A stretch of 64,000 nt of DNA from JAHEKO01 sp965212505 (lineage in GTDB: Bacteria; Acidobacteriota; Thermoanaerobaculia; Multivoradales; JAHEKO01): assembly GCA_965212505.1 (NCBI GenBank), contig OZ243123.1, positions 1,798,001 to 1,862,000 of the forward strand, given 5' to 3'. A program made the position numbers and the translations under genes. Each line of letters opens with the position of its first letter. The stretch's first letter is position 1. The notes under the pieces were generated by a model, which had not been told where the DNA came from, did no database searches, and saw only the letters and a list, made by a program, of their open reading frames with translations. This document shows, in pieces, positions 1 to 9,507 of the stretch.

Positions 1-1
1 C

Positions 2-430
2 ATCGTCGGCATGCAGAAGGCGTTCGATGAGCTCGAGGGGCTGGGGCTGCTCAGCGGGCCGAGGCCCCGATTCGTTGCGGTCCAGATGGCCGGCTGTGCC
101 CCGATCGTTCGGGCCTTCGAAGAGGGGCTCGATGCGGCCCCCGCTTGGGAACGTCCCGATTCACGGGTCTGGGGTTTGCGCGTGCCGAAGGCGGTCGGCG
201 ACTTCCTGATTCTGCGAGCGCTGCGCGGGACGGGAGGTACCGCGGTGGCGATCGACGAGAGCCGGGTGGAAGACGAGACGGCTCGTCTCGCCTCCCAGGA
301 CGGACAGCTCGTCGGCCCGGAGGGCGCGGCGGCGACGCTCGCGATGCGCGACCTGGTCGACAGCGGGGACATCGAACCGGGGCAGCGGGTCGTGATCTTC
401 CAGACCGGCCATCCCGGCAACTACGCATGA
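2..430 (+). CDS. thrC: Threonine synthase, C-terminal part (5' end outside window)
   Basis: This frame is open from the left edge and encodes the last ~142 residues of a PLP-dependent threonine synthase, which converts O-phosphohomoserine to threonine in the cytoplasm. The stretch FVAVQMAGCAPIVRAFEEG, then a region ending QTGHPGNY, resembles the C-terminal lobe of the fold-type II synthases. The PLP lysine and the phosphate-binding loop lie upstream of the window and cannot be checked. The stop codon overlaps the ATG of the next gene (ATGA at 427-430), suggesting translational coupling. Other fold-type II enzymes such as cysteate synthase are possible but less likely. Confidence 0.85.
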   Translation: MVGMQKAFDELEGLGLLSGPRPRFVAVQMAGCAPIVRAFEEGLDAAPAWERPDSRVWGLRVPKAVGDFLILRALRGTGGTAVAIDESRVEDETARLASQDGQLVGPEGAAATLAMRDLVDSGDIEPGQRVVIFQTGHPGNYA

Positions 431-1494
431 CCTCCCCGGCCGTCCGCAACGCGGAGGTCCAGGAGCTGCTCGACGGCCTGGTCGGCTCCGGGGCCGCGAC
501 GGCCGCGGTTGCCCTCGCCGGGACGGAGGACGAGCAGTTCTGGGGCGGCGCGGGTCGGACTCGGGCGTCCGGCGGTCGGCCCGTACGTCTCACCGATCGC
601 TTCGACCTCGCCTCGCTGACGAAACCGGTCACGGCGACCCTCGCTCTGGCGCTCGACAACGAGGGAAAGCTGCCGCTCGGCACCCGACTCGGGGACATCT
701 GGGGCGACGAGGTCTGCGCGGCTCTGGCTCGTGCGCCGCTCGAGTCGCTCCTGCGGCATCGAGCCGGATTGCGCGCCTGGGCGCCTCTCTACCGCTACTT
801 CCGGAGCTCGCGACGGGTACCTGGATACCTCCTCTCGAATTCGGCGGTGGAGTCGCGACGGGAGCGCTACAGCGATCTCGACGTCATTCTGTGGGGTTTG
901 AGTGCCGAGCGGGCACTGGGAACGGGCTACGACGCTCTGTTGAAGCGGCACGTCCTCTCGCCGCTGGGGCTTCGGGGTGTGGAGCGGGCTCCCGGCGATT
1001 GTCCGTCGGTGGTCGAGAGCCGTCTGAGCAACCGCCGAGAGTTGGAGCTGGCTGCGTCTCAGGGCGTGCGCGTGGGGCTTCGGCGTCGGGTCCCGGTCGG
1101 GTCGGTTCAGGACGGGAACTCCCGGTTCCTCGGCGCCGGAGCCGCCCACGCAGGCCTCTTCGCCTCGGCGCAGCACCTCTTCGCGTTGGCCCGCGAGTGG
1201 TTGCGGCCGGACCGGGTGCTCTCGCAGAGCGCGGTGCGGCGTGCCCTTACCGGCGGTCGCTCGTTTGTCCTCGGCTGGCGGCGCAGGACGCTGCGGGGAA
1301 GTGGCGGCCCGGGGCTCGGACCGAGCGCTTTCGGCCATGTCGGATTCACCGGCGGAAGCCTCTGGATCGATCCGGAGGCTGATCGGATCCACGTTCTCCT
1401 CGCTCATCGAGCGTCGGCCTCGGACAACCTCGGTAGCTGGCGGCGCCGCTTGCACCGCCTCGCGACTTCCAGGTCGTCGAAACGCGTGCGGTAG
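427..1494 (+). CDS. Serine hydrolase of the beta-lactamase (class C)/transpeptidase-like family
   Basis: A 355-residue protein with the three landmarks of the penicillin-binding serine hydrolase fold: S63-L-T-K66 (SxxK nucleophile), Y148-S-D150 (the YxN-like motif with Asp in place of Asn) and an HVGFTGG stretch near residue 315 at the KTG/HTG position. The start ATG overlaps the thrC stop by four bases. No signal peptide is evident, so it may act in the cytoplasm. Family members include esterases, D-aminopeptidases and class C beta-lactamases; substrate cannot be told from sequence. Nothing ties its activity to threonine synthesis beyond gene order. Confidence 0.75.
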   Translation: MTSPAVRNAEVQELLDGLVGSGAATAAVALAGTEDEQFWGGAGRTRASGGRPVRLTDRFDLASLTKPVTATLALALDNEGKLPLGTRLGDIWGDEVCAALARAPLESLLRHRAGLRAWAPLYRYFRSSRRVPGYLLSNSAVESRRERYSDLDVILWGLSAERALGTGYDALLKRHVLSPLGLRGVERAPGDCPSVVESRLSNRRELELAASQGVRVGLRRRVPVGSVQDGNSRFLGAGAAHAGLFASAQHLFALAREWLRPDRVLSQSAVRRALTGGRSFVLGWRRRTLRGSGGPGLGPSAFGHVGFTGGSLWIDPEADRIHVLLAHRASASDNLGSWRRRLHRLATSRSSKRVR

Positions 1495-1573
1495 GGCGCA
1501 AACCGCTCTACCATTGGCTGGACAGACAACGAGAGGCCGCTCCGGCGGCCCAGCAACAGAAAGGGAATCCTCC

Positions 1574-2761
1574 ATGTCACGAGACAACCTCGTTCTACTG
1601 GACGGCGCTCGAACGCCGATGGCGGAGTTCAGCGGCTCGTTCTCGCGGACCTCAGCGCTCGAACTCGGGGCCGCGGCGGCCAAGGCGGCGCTCGAGCGCA
1701 GCGGCGTCGAGCCCGCCGAGATCGATCATGCCGTGGTCGGTAATGCGCTTCAGACGTCTCCCGACGCAATCTACGGTGCTCGGCACGTTGCGCTCAAGGC
1801 GGGCATACCGCACACGACGCCGGCGCTCACCGTGAATCGGCTGTGCGGCTCTGGGATCCAGTCGATCATTTCGGGCGCGCACCAGATTCTCGCCGGCGAA
1901 GCGACCACCTGCCTGGTAGGCGGTATGGAGAACATGAGCCAAGCGCCGCACTGCATTTGGGGTGCGCGGGACGGCCTCAAACTCGGGCAGGGCCAACTCC
2001 AGGATCTCCTGATGGTGGCGCTGCTCGACAGCTACTGTGGCTGCTATATGGCGCAGACGTCGAACAATCTCGCGCGCGAGTTCGAGATCGATCGCCAGAC
2101 GCAGGACGAATACGCGGTGATGTCCCAACAGCGGGCTGCAGCCGCTTGGGACGCCGGTCGACTCGCGGAAGAGATCGTGCCGGTCGAGGTCGGGCGCGGA
2201 AAACGGGCCAAGACGATCGAGCGGGACGAGCACCTGCGGCCGGGTACCGACGTGGCGGCCCTGGCCAAGCTGCCGACGGTCTTCGATCCTGAGGGTTTTG
2301 TCACGGCAGGTAACGCCTCGGGCATCGTCGACGGCGCCGCCATGCTGGTGCTCTCGACCGAGGAGAGGGCCCGGGCACTCGGCAAGAAGCCGCTCGGCAT
2401 CATTCGCTCGTGGTCGGTTGTCGGGGTCGAGCCGTCCCGCATGGGCATCGGCCCGGCGCCCGCGATTCGCGCGGCGGCGGAGAAGGCGGGCGTCGGTCTC
2501 GACGACTTCGACCTGATCGAGATCAACGAGGCGTTCGCGGGGCAGATTCTCGCCGTCATTCGCGATCTCGATCTCGATGTCGACAAGCTGAACGTCAACG
2601 GTGGAGCGATCGCGCTGGGCCACCCGCTCGGCGCGACCGGCTCGCGGATCGTGCTCACCCTGCTCAAGGAGCTCGGCCGGCGCGGCGGCGGGCTGGGCGT
2701 GGCGTCGGCCTGCATCGGCGGCGGTCAGGGCATTGCGATGGTGGTGGAGTCGGCGGGTTGA
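1574..2761 (+). CDS. Thiolase (acetyl-CoA C-acyltransferase)
   Basis: A 395-residue thiolase, the usual length for the family, that condenses or cleaves 3-ketoacyl-CoA. The acyl-accepting cysteine is C91 in NRLCGSG; the other catalytic residues are H350 in GHPLGATGSR and C380 in CIGGGQG. An AAGGGAA ribosome-binding site sits about 7 nt before the ATG. Biosynthetic (acetoacetyl-CoA) and degradative (beta-oxidation) thiolases share these motifs, so the direction is uncertain. The next gene, an SDR reductase, overlaps the stop codon, which favours a paired thiolase/3-ketoacyl-CoA reductase function. Confidence 0.9.
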   Translation: MSRDNLVLLDGARTPMAEFSGSFSRTSALELGAAAAKAALERSGVEPAEIDHAVVGNALQTSPDAIYGARHVALKAGIPHTTPALTVNRLCGSGIQSIISGAHQILAGEATTCLVGGMENMSQAPHCIWGARDGLKLGQGQLQDLLMVALLDSYCGCYMAQTSNNLAREFEIDRQTQDEYAVMSQQRAAAAWDAGRLAEEIVPVEVGRGKRAKTIERDEHLRPGTDVAALAKLPTVFDPEGFVTAGNASGIVDGAAMLVLSTEERARALGKKPLGIIRSWSVVGVEPSRMGIGPAPAIRAAAEKAGVGLDDFDLIEINEAFAGQILAVIRDLDLDVDKLNVNGGAIALGHPLGATGSRIVLTLLKELGRRGGGLGVASACIGGGQGIAMVVESAG

Positions 2762-3513
2762 TCGACCTGGCCGGCAAGAAGGTCCTGGTGACGGGCGGCA
2801 GTCGAGGTATCGGTGCCGCCAGCTGCCGGATGTTCGCGGCCGCCGGCGCTTCGGTTCTGGTCCATTACAGGAGTGCGGAGTCGGAGGCCGAGCGGGTCTT
2901 CGACTCGCTCGCGCCCGTGAACGGTGCACCCCACCTCAAGTTTCGAGGCGACCTCTCCGACGACACGGCGATCGCGGAGATGTTTGGCGAGGTCGAGCGC
3001 AGTTGGCGGGCGCTCGACTGCCTGGTGAACAATGCGGGCATCTGGGGGAGGAACCCGCTCGGCGAGCTGGACGCGACTGAGCTCGACCGGACGATGCGGA
3101 TCAACGTCCGGGCGCTCTTTCTCTGTGGACGTGCCGCGGTGCCCTTCCTCGAGCGGTCCGACGACGGCTCGATCGTCAACATCAGTTCGACGGCGGCACA
3201 GCGCGGGGAGGCGTTTCACAGTCCGTACGCGGCATCGAAGGGCGCCGTGGTCGGTATGACCAAGTCGTGGTCGACCGAGTTGGCGCCGCGGGTACGCGTC
3301 AACTCCGTCGCTCCGGGTTGGGTCGAGACCGACATGTCGGCCTCTGCCTATGCCGACGGCGGTCGCGAGAAGATCGCCAGCGCGATCCCGGTTGGCAGGA
3401 TCGCCAGCGCCGAAGACATCGCCGGCCCCATTCTGTTTCTCGCCTCGTCGCTCGCGCGGCACATCACCGGCGAAGTGCTGAACGTGAACGGCGGCTCGGT
3501 GCTCGCGGGCTAG
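2758..3513 (+). CDS. SDR-family oxidoreductase (FabG/3-ketoacyl-CoA reductase-like)
   Basis: A 251-residue classical short-chain dehydrogenase. The Rossmann motif TGGSRGIG is at residues 12-19, NNAG at 91-94, the catalytic serines in ISS near 143-144, and the YAASK motif gives Y157 and K161. The first credible start is TTG at 2758, overlapping the thiolase stop (TTGA), so translation is probably coupled. Together with the thiolase it could make or use 3-hydroxyacyl-CoA, but SDR substrates are not predictable from these motifs. Confidence 0.85.
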   Translation: MIDLAGKKVLVTGGSRGIGAASCRMFAAAGASVLVHYRSAESEAERVFDSLAPVNGAPHLKFRGDLSDDTAIAEMFGEVERSWRALDCLVNNAGIWGRNPLGELDATELDRTMRINVRALFLCGRAAVPFLERSDDGSIVNISSTAAQRGEAFHSPYAASKGAVVGMTKSWSTELAPRVRVNSVAPGWVETDMSASAYADGGREKIASAIPVGRIASAEDIAGPILFLASSLARHITGEVLNVNGGSVLAG

Positions 3514-3516
3514 TTC

Positions 3517-4422
3517 CTACCGGTCGCTCCAGCGCGGTTGGTCGCTGCGAAACGCCGAGTAGCCGAGACACTTGTAGGCGAGCGCGGCGGCGGTGAACTC
3601 GGTGGCGTGCAGTCCGGCGGTCGGCCGCACCTCGACGATGTCCATGGCGACGACGTTCTTGGCAGCGAACAGCTCGCGCAGGAGCGCCAGGGTCGGGTAC
3701 CACTCGCCTCCGCCGGGAACCGGGGTGCCGGTTGCGGGCAGGAAGCCGGGGTCGAAGAAGTCGACGTCGAACGTTAGGTAGACGCGTTCCGGTAGACGGT
3801 CGAGTTCGTTGCGGAACGCCTCGGGCGTGAGGCTGGGCAGTTGTCGTCCCCAGATCACGGCTAGGTCCAGGTCGCGAACGAGCTGGGCCTCGGGCGTCGA
3901 GAGCGAGCGGATACCGACGCCAAGCGTCGACACGTCCAGGTCCAGAATGCGACGCATGGCGCAACCGTGGCTGTAACGGCTGCCCTCGTAGCTGTCCCGC
4001 AGATCGCCGTGAGCGTCGAACTGTACGACGCCGAGGTCGCCGTGTACCGATTTTGCCGCCTCGACCAGCGCGGCCGACAGAGAGTGCTCGCCGCCGAGCG
4101 AGAGTACGAACTTGCCGTCCGCCATCGGCCGCTCGGCGCCTTGGCGGATCTTGTCGAGGGCGGTCGCTTGATCTTCGTCGTCGGGGTCGAGATAGGGGAG
4201 GGTCGAGATCCCCTGGGAGCTGATCTCGATTTCGAGCTCTTCGTCCCAGAGCTCGAGATGGTGCGACGCCTCGAGGATCGCCCGCGGCGCGAGCCGGGTG
4301 CCCTTCTCGTAGCAGGTCGTCCGTTCGTAGGGGATCGGCAGAATCGCGGCACGAGCGGAGTCGTAGTCTCGCTCCGCGGGCTCGAGGTTGGCGAAGGCCG
4401 GCGACTGGTTGGACGCGCTCAA
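3517..4422 (-). CDS. speB: Agmatinase/arginase-family ureohydrolase
   Basis: A 301-residue ureohydrolase that would hydrolyse agmatine (or a related guanidino compound) to putrescine and urea with a binuclear Mn centre. Metal ligands are visible: H113 in GGEHS, D136/H138/D140 in DAHGD, and D219/D221 in FDVDFFDPG. The GTGTPVPGG-like loop following the last motif is usual in agmatinases. The start is TTG at 4422 with AAGGGGGT close upstream. It converges with the SDR gene at its 3' end and diverges from the radC-like gene. Substrate assignment is by family resemblance; the symbol is tentative. Confidence 0.82.
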   Translation of the reverse strand: MSASNQSPAFANLEPAERDYDSARAAILPIPYERTTCYEKGTRLAPRAILEASHHLELWDEELEIEISSQGISTLPYLDPDDEDQATALDKIRQGAERPMADGKFVLSLGGEHSLSAALVEAAKSVHGDLGVVQFDAHGDLRDSYEGSRYSHGCAMRRILDLDVSTLGVGIRSLSTPEAQLVRDLDLAVIWGRQLPSLTPEAFRNELDRLPERVYLTFDVDFFDPGFLPATGTPVPGGGEWYPTLALLRELFAAKNVVAMDIVEVRPTAGLHATEFTAAALAYKCLGYSAFRSDQPRWSDR

Positions 4423-4503
4423 GGTACCCCCTTTCGAACGCCGTGACTATGCCATAGCCCCTCGACCGGAAGAGTTGAACTGCGCCTGCCGTCGTTGGGA
4501 GAG

Positions 4504-5193
4504 ATGGAGAGGGTAGGCCCCAGCGTCCGTGAGGTACCGACCGAAGAGCGGCCACGCGAGCGGCTGTTACGCAACGGCAGCAGTGCCGCCAGTGATACCG
4601 AGCTGGTGGCGATCCTTCTGAGGACAGGGCGTCGAGGCCTCTCGGTCGTCGATCTCGCACGACGCCTCCTAAAGGAGTGGAACGGGCTGGCCGGTCTCCC
4701 CGCGCTTACACCCGAGGTACTTCGGAGCTCGAGTGTCGGCCCTGCTCAGAGCGCAACACTCCTCGCAGCCGTCGAACTCGGCCGCCGGCTCGCCCGGGCC
4801 CGCCTGCCCGAGCGGCAGCCGCTCACCAACGCCGAGGCGGTCGCCCGCTACCTGGGCATGCGCTACGCACTGCGAGACCAGGAGGTCATGGGAGCGCTCT
4901 ACCTCGACACCCGCAATCGACTGATCCGCGAGCGCGAGATCTATCGCGGCACGCTGAGCCGTGCAGCGGCCGAGCCCCGAGCTGTGCTGAAAGCGGGCCT
5001 TCTGGCTGACGCCGCGGGGTTTGTGCTCTTCCATACCCACCCGAGTGGTGATCCGTCGCCGAGCGTGGAAGATCTGAGCTTCACGCGGCGAATCCGCGAC
5101 GCCGGTGAGGTGGTCGGAATTCGGCTCGTCGATCACTTGATTCTCGCGACCGGCGGGCGGTGGTTATCTCTTCGGCAGCGTGGAGGGTGGTAG
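4504..5193 (+). CDS. radC: RadC/MPN(+) JAMM-domain protein
   Basis: About 229 residues from the ATG at 4504; a TTG at 4495 in the same frame is an alternative start. The N-terminal helix-hairpin-helix-like part (RPRERLLRNG, then LAILLRTG-type helices) is followed by a C-terminal MPN domain with the JAMM zinc signature HTHPSGDPSPS followed by an acidic residue. RadC proteins are widely called DNA repair proteins, but a direct repair role is not established; a role in DNA uptake and recombination has been suggested for some. Divergent from the ureohydrolase gene and just upstream of metG. Confidence 0.88.
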   Translation: MERVGPSVREVPTEERPRERLLRNGSSAASDTELVAILLRTGRRGLSVVDLARRLLKEWNGLAGLPALTPEVLRSSSVGPAQSATLLAAVELGRRLARARLPERQPLTNAEAVARYLGMRYALRDQEVMGALYLDTRNRLIREREIYRGTLSRAAAEPRAVLKAGLLADAAGFVLFHTHPSGDPSPSVEDLSFTRRIRDAGEVVGIRLVDHLILATGGRWLSLRQRGGW

Positions 5194-5239
5194 GTCGATG
5201 TGCGTCCGGAGGCCGCGGTTTCCGGATAGGCTACGCCCG

Positions 5240-7177
5240 ATGGGCAGCTTCTACATCTCCACCCCGATCTACTACGTCAACGATCTCCCGCACATCGGCC
5301 ACATCTACACCACAGTGGTGGCCGACGTGGTCTCTCGCTACCGTCGGTTCCTCGGCGACGACGTCTTCTTCGTCACCGGCACCGACGAGCACGGCCAGAG
5401 CATCATGAAGGCGGCTGCGAAGCTCGGTATCGAGCCCAAGGAGCAAGCCGACAAGGTGGTCTCCCGCTATTTCGAGATCTGGAAGACTCTCGGCATCTCG
5501 AACGACGACTTCGTGCGCACCACGCAGGATCGCCACCGGGTTGCGGTCGAAGACATGGTCCGCCGGATCGAGGCTTCAGGCGACTTCTACACGGCCCTTC
5601 ACGAAGGCTGGTACTGCTCGTCGTGCGAGAGCTTCTATACCGAGAAGGAGCTCCTCCAGCCCGGCAACCGCTGCCCGGTGCACGAGAGTGAGGCCGAGTG
5701 GCAGTCGGAGGAGAACGTCTTCTTCCGGTTGAGCAAGTATGAGGATCGTCTGCTCGAGCTCTATGCCGAGGACCCGCCCTTCGTGATCCCGCGGAGCCGA
5801 GCGAACGAAGTTCGGTCGTTTGTCGAGGGAGGTCTCAAGGACATCTCGGTGAGCCGGGCCGGGCTCGACTGGGGCATTCCGTTCCCGGGCAGAGAGAACG
5901 AGGTCATCTACGTCTGGCTCGACGCGCTCACCAACTACCTGACGGCGCTCGGTCTCGGTTCGGACGACAGCTCGCAACTCGATCGGTATTGGCACGAGGA
6001 TGGAACTCGCATCAACCTGATCGGCAAAGACATCCTGCGCTTCCACGCCATCTGGTGGCCAGCCTTCCTGATGTCTGCCGGCCTGCCCGTTCCCAGCACG
6101 GTCGCCATCCACGGTTGGTGGCTGCGCGACAACAAGAAGGTCTCGAAGTCGGTTGGCAACATCGTTCGACCCGACGACCTCATCGAGCGTTTCGGGCCCG
6201 ACGTCCTGCGCTACTTCCTGCTGCGTGACATGGTCTTCGGGCAGGATGCCAGCTTCTCCGACGAGGCGTTCGTTGATCGCTACAACAGCGACCTCGCCAA
6301 CGATCTCGGCAACACGGTGAGCCGCTTGGTCAAGCTTTCGCGCTCAAACTTCGACGGCAAGACTCCGTTCGAGTCGTGTGACAACAATCCGCTGATGGCT
6401 GCGGCCGAGACCGCAGTGACCGAGTACCACACGGCGATGGCGGGTTTCGAGTTCTCGAAGGCCCTTTCGAGCCTGTGGCGGCTGCTCTCCGAGGTGAACC
6501 AGTACCTGGTGGCCCGCGAGCCGTGGAAGACGGTCAAGACCGAGGGCGCGTCCGCCGGGGTCTCTCGGGTGCTCTGGAACAGCCTCGAGGGGGTGCGCAT
6601 CGTGACGACGGCGCTTTCGCCGGTGATGCCGGACCTGTCGGCCCGTATTCTCGAGGCGATTGGTGCCGGCGACGTGCCGCGCGACCAGAGCTCGCTCGAA
6701 TGGGGCAGACTGCCCGTCGACCAGCCCCTGCCCGAACTCGAGCCGCTCTTCCCACGGGTCGACCGGAAGGCGTTCCTGAGCGGCGACGAGCCCGCGCCGC
6801 AGCCCAAGCCCGAACCCAAGAAAGCGGCGATCCCGCCCGTCGAGGAGTCCGACATGATCACCATCGACAAGTTTTTCGAGACCCAGCTCAGGGTCGCCAC
6901 CGTCAAGGCCGCCGAGCGCATCGAGAACACCGACAAGCTGCTCAAGCTGACGATCGACATCGGCGAAGAGGAAGACCGAACGCTCGTCGCCGGCATCGCC
7001 GAGTCCTACGAGGCGGACGCACTGGTGGGTCGCCAGGTTGCGGTCGTGGCGAACCTGAAGCCGGCGAAGCTGCGAGGCGTGGTCTCGCAGGGGATGGTGC
7101 TGGCGGCAACCGTCGACGGCAAGCCGGTGATCTTGAGCCCGGACGCGGAAGTGCCGAACGGCACACCGGTGAAGTAG
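5240..7177 (+). CDS. metG: Methionine--tRNA ligase with C-terminal tRNA-binding domain
   Basis: A 645-residue class I aminoacyl-tRNA synthetase charging tRNA-Met. HIGH is at residues 18-21, a zinc knuckle CSSC plus CPVH lies around residues 130-152, and the KMSKS-type loop is KVSKS near residue 300. A Pro/Lys-rich linker (about 515-535) leads to an EMAP-II/Trbp111-like tRNA-binding domain covering the last ~105 residues. The ATG at 5240 is preferred over upstream starts because it places the Rossmann strand (FYISTPIYY) at the N-terminus as in homologues. A GC-rich hairpin follows the gene. Confidence 0.96.
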   Translation: MGSFYISTPIYYVNDLPHIGHIYTTVVADVVSRYRRFLGDDVFFVTGTDEHGQSIMKAAAKLGIEPKEQADKVVSRYFEIWKTLGISNDDFVRTTQDRHRVAVEDMVRRIEASGDFYTALHEGWYCSSCESFYTEKELLQPGNRCPVHESEAEWQSEENVFFRLSKYEDRLLELYAEDPPFVIPRSRANEVRSFVEGGLKDISVSRAGLDWGIPFPGRENEVIYVWLDALTNYLTALGLGSDDSSQLDRYWHEDGTRINLIGKDILRFHAIWWPAFLMSAGLPVPSTVAIHGWWLRDNKKVSKSVGNIVRPDDLIERFGPDVLRYFLLRDMVFGQDASFSDEAFVDRYNSDLANDLGNTVSRLVKLSRSNFDGKTPFESCDNNPLMAAAETAVTEYHTAMAGFEFSKALSSLWRLLSEVNQYLVAREPWKTVKTEGASAGVSRVLWNSLEGVRIVTTALSPVMPDLSARILEAIGAGDVPRDQSSLEWGRLPVDQPLPELEPLFPRVDRKAFLSGDEPAPQPKPEPKKAAIPPVEESDMITIDKFFETQLRVATVKAAERIENTDKLLKLTIDIGEEEDRTLVAGIAESYEADALVGRQVAVVANLKPAKLRGVVSQGMVLAATVDGKPVILSPDAEVPNGTPVK

Positions 7178-7184
7178 GCGCCCC

Positions 7185-7223
7185 AGACGAGAAAGGGCCG
7201 AGCGGCGACCTGCCGCTCGACCC
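7185..7223 (-). terminator. Stem-loop terminator between convergent genes
   Basis: An 8-bp perfect stem (CGAGCGGC at 7199-7206, GCCGCTCG at 7212-7219) with a 5-nt loop. Read on the minus strand it is followed by a pyrimidine-rich tail (CCCTTTCTC), as expected for a terminator of the secreted-protein gene ending at 7251. In the plus direction it lacks a T-run but may still slow transcription leaving metG. Confidence 0.6.
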
Positions 7224-7250
7224 GCTACTCGATCGACGATTGGCCGAGAA

Positions 7251-7919
7251 TTACTGAGCGATCCGTCGCACGCTGATGCGCGCGACCGGGTTGCGCCAGT
7301 CGTCGGTGGCGACGTCCAGGTCGCCGGCGGCGCGAATGCCCGAGGAGATGTAGACAAAACCCTCGGCGCCGTCGGTCACTCGTACGAACGGGTTGTCGCA
7401 CGGGGGGCCCGGGATGTGGTCGCAGTCCTGGGTGTTGGCCTCCGAGCCGGCGTCGTATGCGGGCGCGTTGAGGGTTGTGCTGGCGCCCATGATGCGGCTG
7501 GTGGCGGAGAAGAACGAGTCGTTGGTGGTCACCAGCATGCCGAGTGCGGTCAGCACGTTGAAGCCGGGCGAGAGCTCGATCTCTACGGTCTGGCTGCCGC
7601 CAGGCATGACGACGTCGCCGGCGATATCGACGTCGAAGACCTGCGGTTCGGTGCCGAGCAGAGCCAGAAGGGCGGCGCTGTCGGCGTCTTCGGCGACGGC
7701 TGCGAGCTCGGCGCTGGCCGGCTCACCGGAGCGGAAGACCCGGAAGGCGTTGCGGTGCGAAACGACGATGGGCGGCGAGAGGATCTGGCCCTGGGTCAGG
7801 TTGGTGACGGTGACTTCGTACAGCGTGCCACCCTCGGCGCGGGCGTCGGTAGCGACGCCGAGGCCGATGAGGAGCATCAGGGCGAGAGTGATGCGGACGA
7901 GACTGCTAAGACGAGACAT
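7251..7919 (-). CDS. Secreted spondin-domain-like protein
   Basis: A 222-residue protein starting at the ATG at 7919, which has GGAGG seven bases upstream. Residues 1-29 form a signal peptide (basic start, LALMLLIGLGVA core, cut near DARA). The mature part begins YEVTVTNLTQGQILSPP and continues with an Ala/Asp-rich stretch, a pattern of bacterial spondin_N-domain proteins. Two cysteines near the C-terminus (CDHIPGPPC) may pair. Exported to the periplasm or outside; function unknown. The family call rests on the N-terminal motif only. Confidence 0.65.
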   Translation of the reverse strand: MSRLSSLVRITLALMLLIGLGVATDARAEGGTLYEVTVTNLTQGQILSPPIVVSHRNAFRVFRSGEPASAELAAVAEDADSAALLALLGTEPQVFDVDIAGDVVMPGGSQTVEIELSPGFNVLTALGMLVTTNDSFFSATSRIMGASTTLNAPAYDAGSEANTQDCDHIPGPPCDNPFVRVTDGAEGFVYISSGIRAAGDLDVATDDWRNPVARISVRRIAQ

Positions 7920-8046
7920 GTGCTTTCCTCCGTTGGGTTGACGCCGGCACCACACCGGCGGCCTCAACCTCTCGTGCTCTGGTAACGGAGGTATCCGCAG
8001 AGGTTCACGAATTGGTCACGGCGCGTGACAACCGGGAGACAGAGCC

Positions 8047-9507
8047 TCAGCGAGGGAGAGCTTCGAGGACCCGTGCGACGGCTGCCACCGCTCGCTCGAC
8101 GTCCTCTTCGCTCGTCTTCCAACTGACCACGCTGATCCGCATGGCGCGCATCCCTCGCCAGGTTGTACCGCTCACGAACAGCTCGCCGGTGGCGTTGATC
8201 GCCTGCATGACGGCCTCGGTGTGTGCGTCGTGGTCGGCTGGCGTCGCCTCCGGCCGCGGATCGGGAAAGCGCACCAGCCCCTGGTTCAGGTGCGGGCGCC
8301 AGAGGACTTCTGCGCCCGTCAGCTCGCCAATCCCGTCGACGATTTCGACCGCGTGGGCGCACCCGCGGTCGACCATCCGCTCCAGGCCGTTCTTGCCGAG
8401 CTCGCGGAGGGCGGCGTAGACCGTGAAGCCGCGCGCCCGGCGGGACCACTCGGGGTTCCAGTCCATCTGGTCTCGGGCGTCGCCGCCCTCGGAAAGGTAG
8501 GAGGCGGTCAAGCGCATGGCGGCGCGGTGCGCCTCGCGGTTTCGGACCGCGGTGAAGCCGCAGTCGTAGGGGACGTTGAGCCACTTGTGGCCGTCGCAGG
8601 CCCAGCTGTCGGCCAGCTCGATGCCCTCAGCAAGCCCCCGATGCTTGCGGCTGGCGCGGGCGAAGAGGCCAAAGGCTCCGTCGACATGCACCCACGCGCC
8701 GGCTTCACGCGCGCGCGGAATCAGAGCGGAGAACGGGTCGAACGCGGCGACGTTGAGGTCGGCGGCGTCGAGAACGAGAATCGTCGGACTCTCACTCGCG
8801 GACAGTGCCCGCTCGAAGCTCTCGACGGTGACGCGTTCCTCGCCGTCGATGTCAAGCGCGACGAGGTGGCGATCGCCGATACCGAGGTAGCGGAGCGCCC
8901 GGTCGACGGAGGCGTGGCGCGCCGCACTGGTCAGTACGCGAATCGGCGGCGCACCGAAGAGGCCGTCGGCGTTGACGTCCCAGTTCGCGCGCCGGAGCAC
9001 CTCCTGACGTGCGGCCGCGAGCGCGGTGAAGTGCGCCATCTGGCATCCGGTCGTGAAGGCGAACGAAGCGTCGCGCGGTAGATCGAGGAGCTCGAGCAGC
9101 CAGGTGCCCGCGATCTCTTCGACAACTGCTGCGGCCGGGGCGCAAGCGTGAAGGGCCGAGTTTTGGTCCCATGTCGTCGTCAACCAGTCAGCGGCCATCG
9201 CCGAGGGGAGAGAGCTGCCGACGACCCAGGCAAAGAAGCGCCCGCCGGCGTTGCCGACGTGTCCGCCATCGGTTGCCGCGACGAGATCGTCGATGATCAC
9301 CGTCGGGTCAACGCCCTCGTCGGTGAGCTCGACACCGAGACGCGTACGAAGATCGTGCAGGTCGAGCGTTGCGGTGACCGGTGCCGTTTGGAGCGATTCG
9401 AGGTACTCGCGAGCGTGCTCGAGAGTGCGCTCGAGGAGCGCCGTGGTCCGCGTCTCGTCCACGTGGAACGTCCGGGGAGGGGGTGCATTGTCTCGTTCAG
9501 CGACCAT
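8047..9507 (-). CDS. Group II pyridoxal-dependent decarboxylase
   Basis: A 486-residue fold-type I PLP enzyme related to aromatic-L-amino-acid and glutamate decarboxylases. The PLP lysine is K308 in DGHKWLN; HVDGAFG just upstream holds the pyridine-nitrogen Asp, and NAGGRFFAWVVG near residue 90 matches the substrate-side N-terminal region. The ATG at 9507 was preferred to a start at 9720 because the extra 71 residues are low-complexity. Substrate cannot be fixed from sequence; members act on aromatic amino acids, glutamate, diaminobutyrate or cysteine sulfinate. Confidence 0.85.
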   Translation of the reverse strand: MVAERDNAPPPRTFHVDETRTTALLERTLEHAREYLESLQTAPVTATLDLHDLRTRLGVELTDEGVDPTVIIDDLVAATDGGHVGNAGGRFFAWVVGSSLPSAMAADWLTTTWDQNSALHACAPAAAVVEEIAGTWLLELLDLPRDASFAFTTGCQMAHFTALAAARQEVLRRANWDVNADGLFGAPPIRVLTSAARHASVDRALRYLGIGDRHLVALDIDGEERVTVESFERALSASESPTILVLDAADLNVAAFDPFSALIPRAREAGAWVHVDGAFGLFARASRKHRGLAEGIELADSWACDGHKWLNVPYDCGFTAVRNREAHRAAMRLTASYLSEGGDARDQMDWNPEWSRRARGFTVYAALRELGKNGLERMVDRGCAHAVEIVDGIGELTGAEVLWRPHLNQGLVRFPDPRPEATPADHDAHTEAVMQAINATGELFVSGTTWRGMRAMRISVVSWKTSEEDVERAVAAVARVLEALPR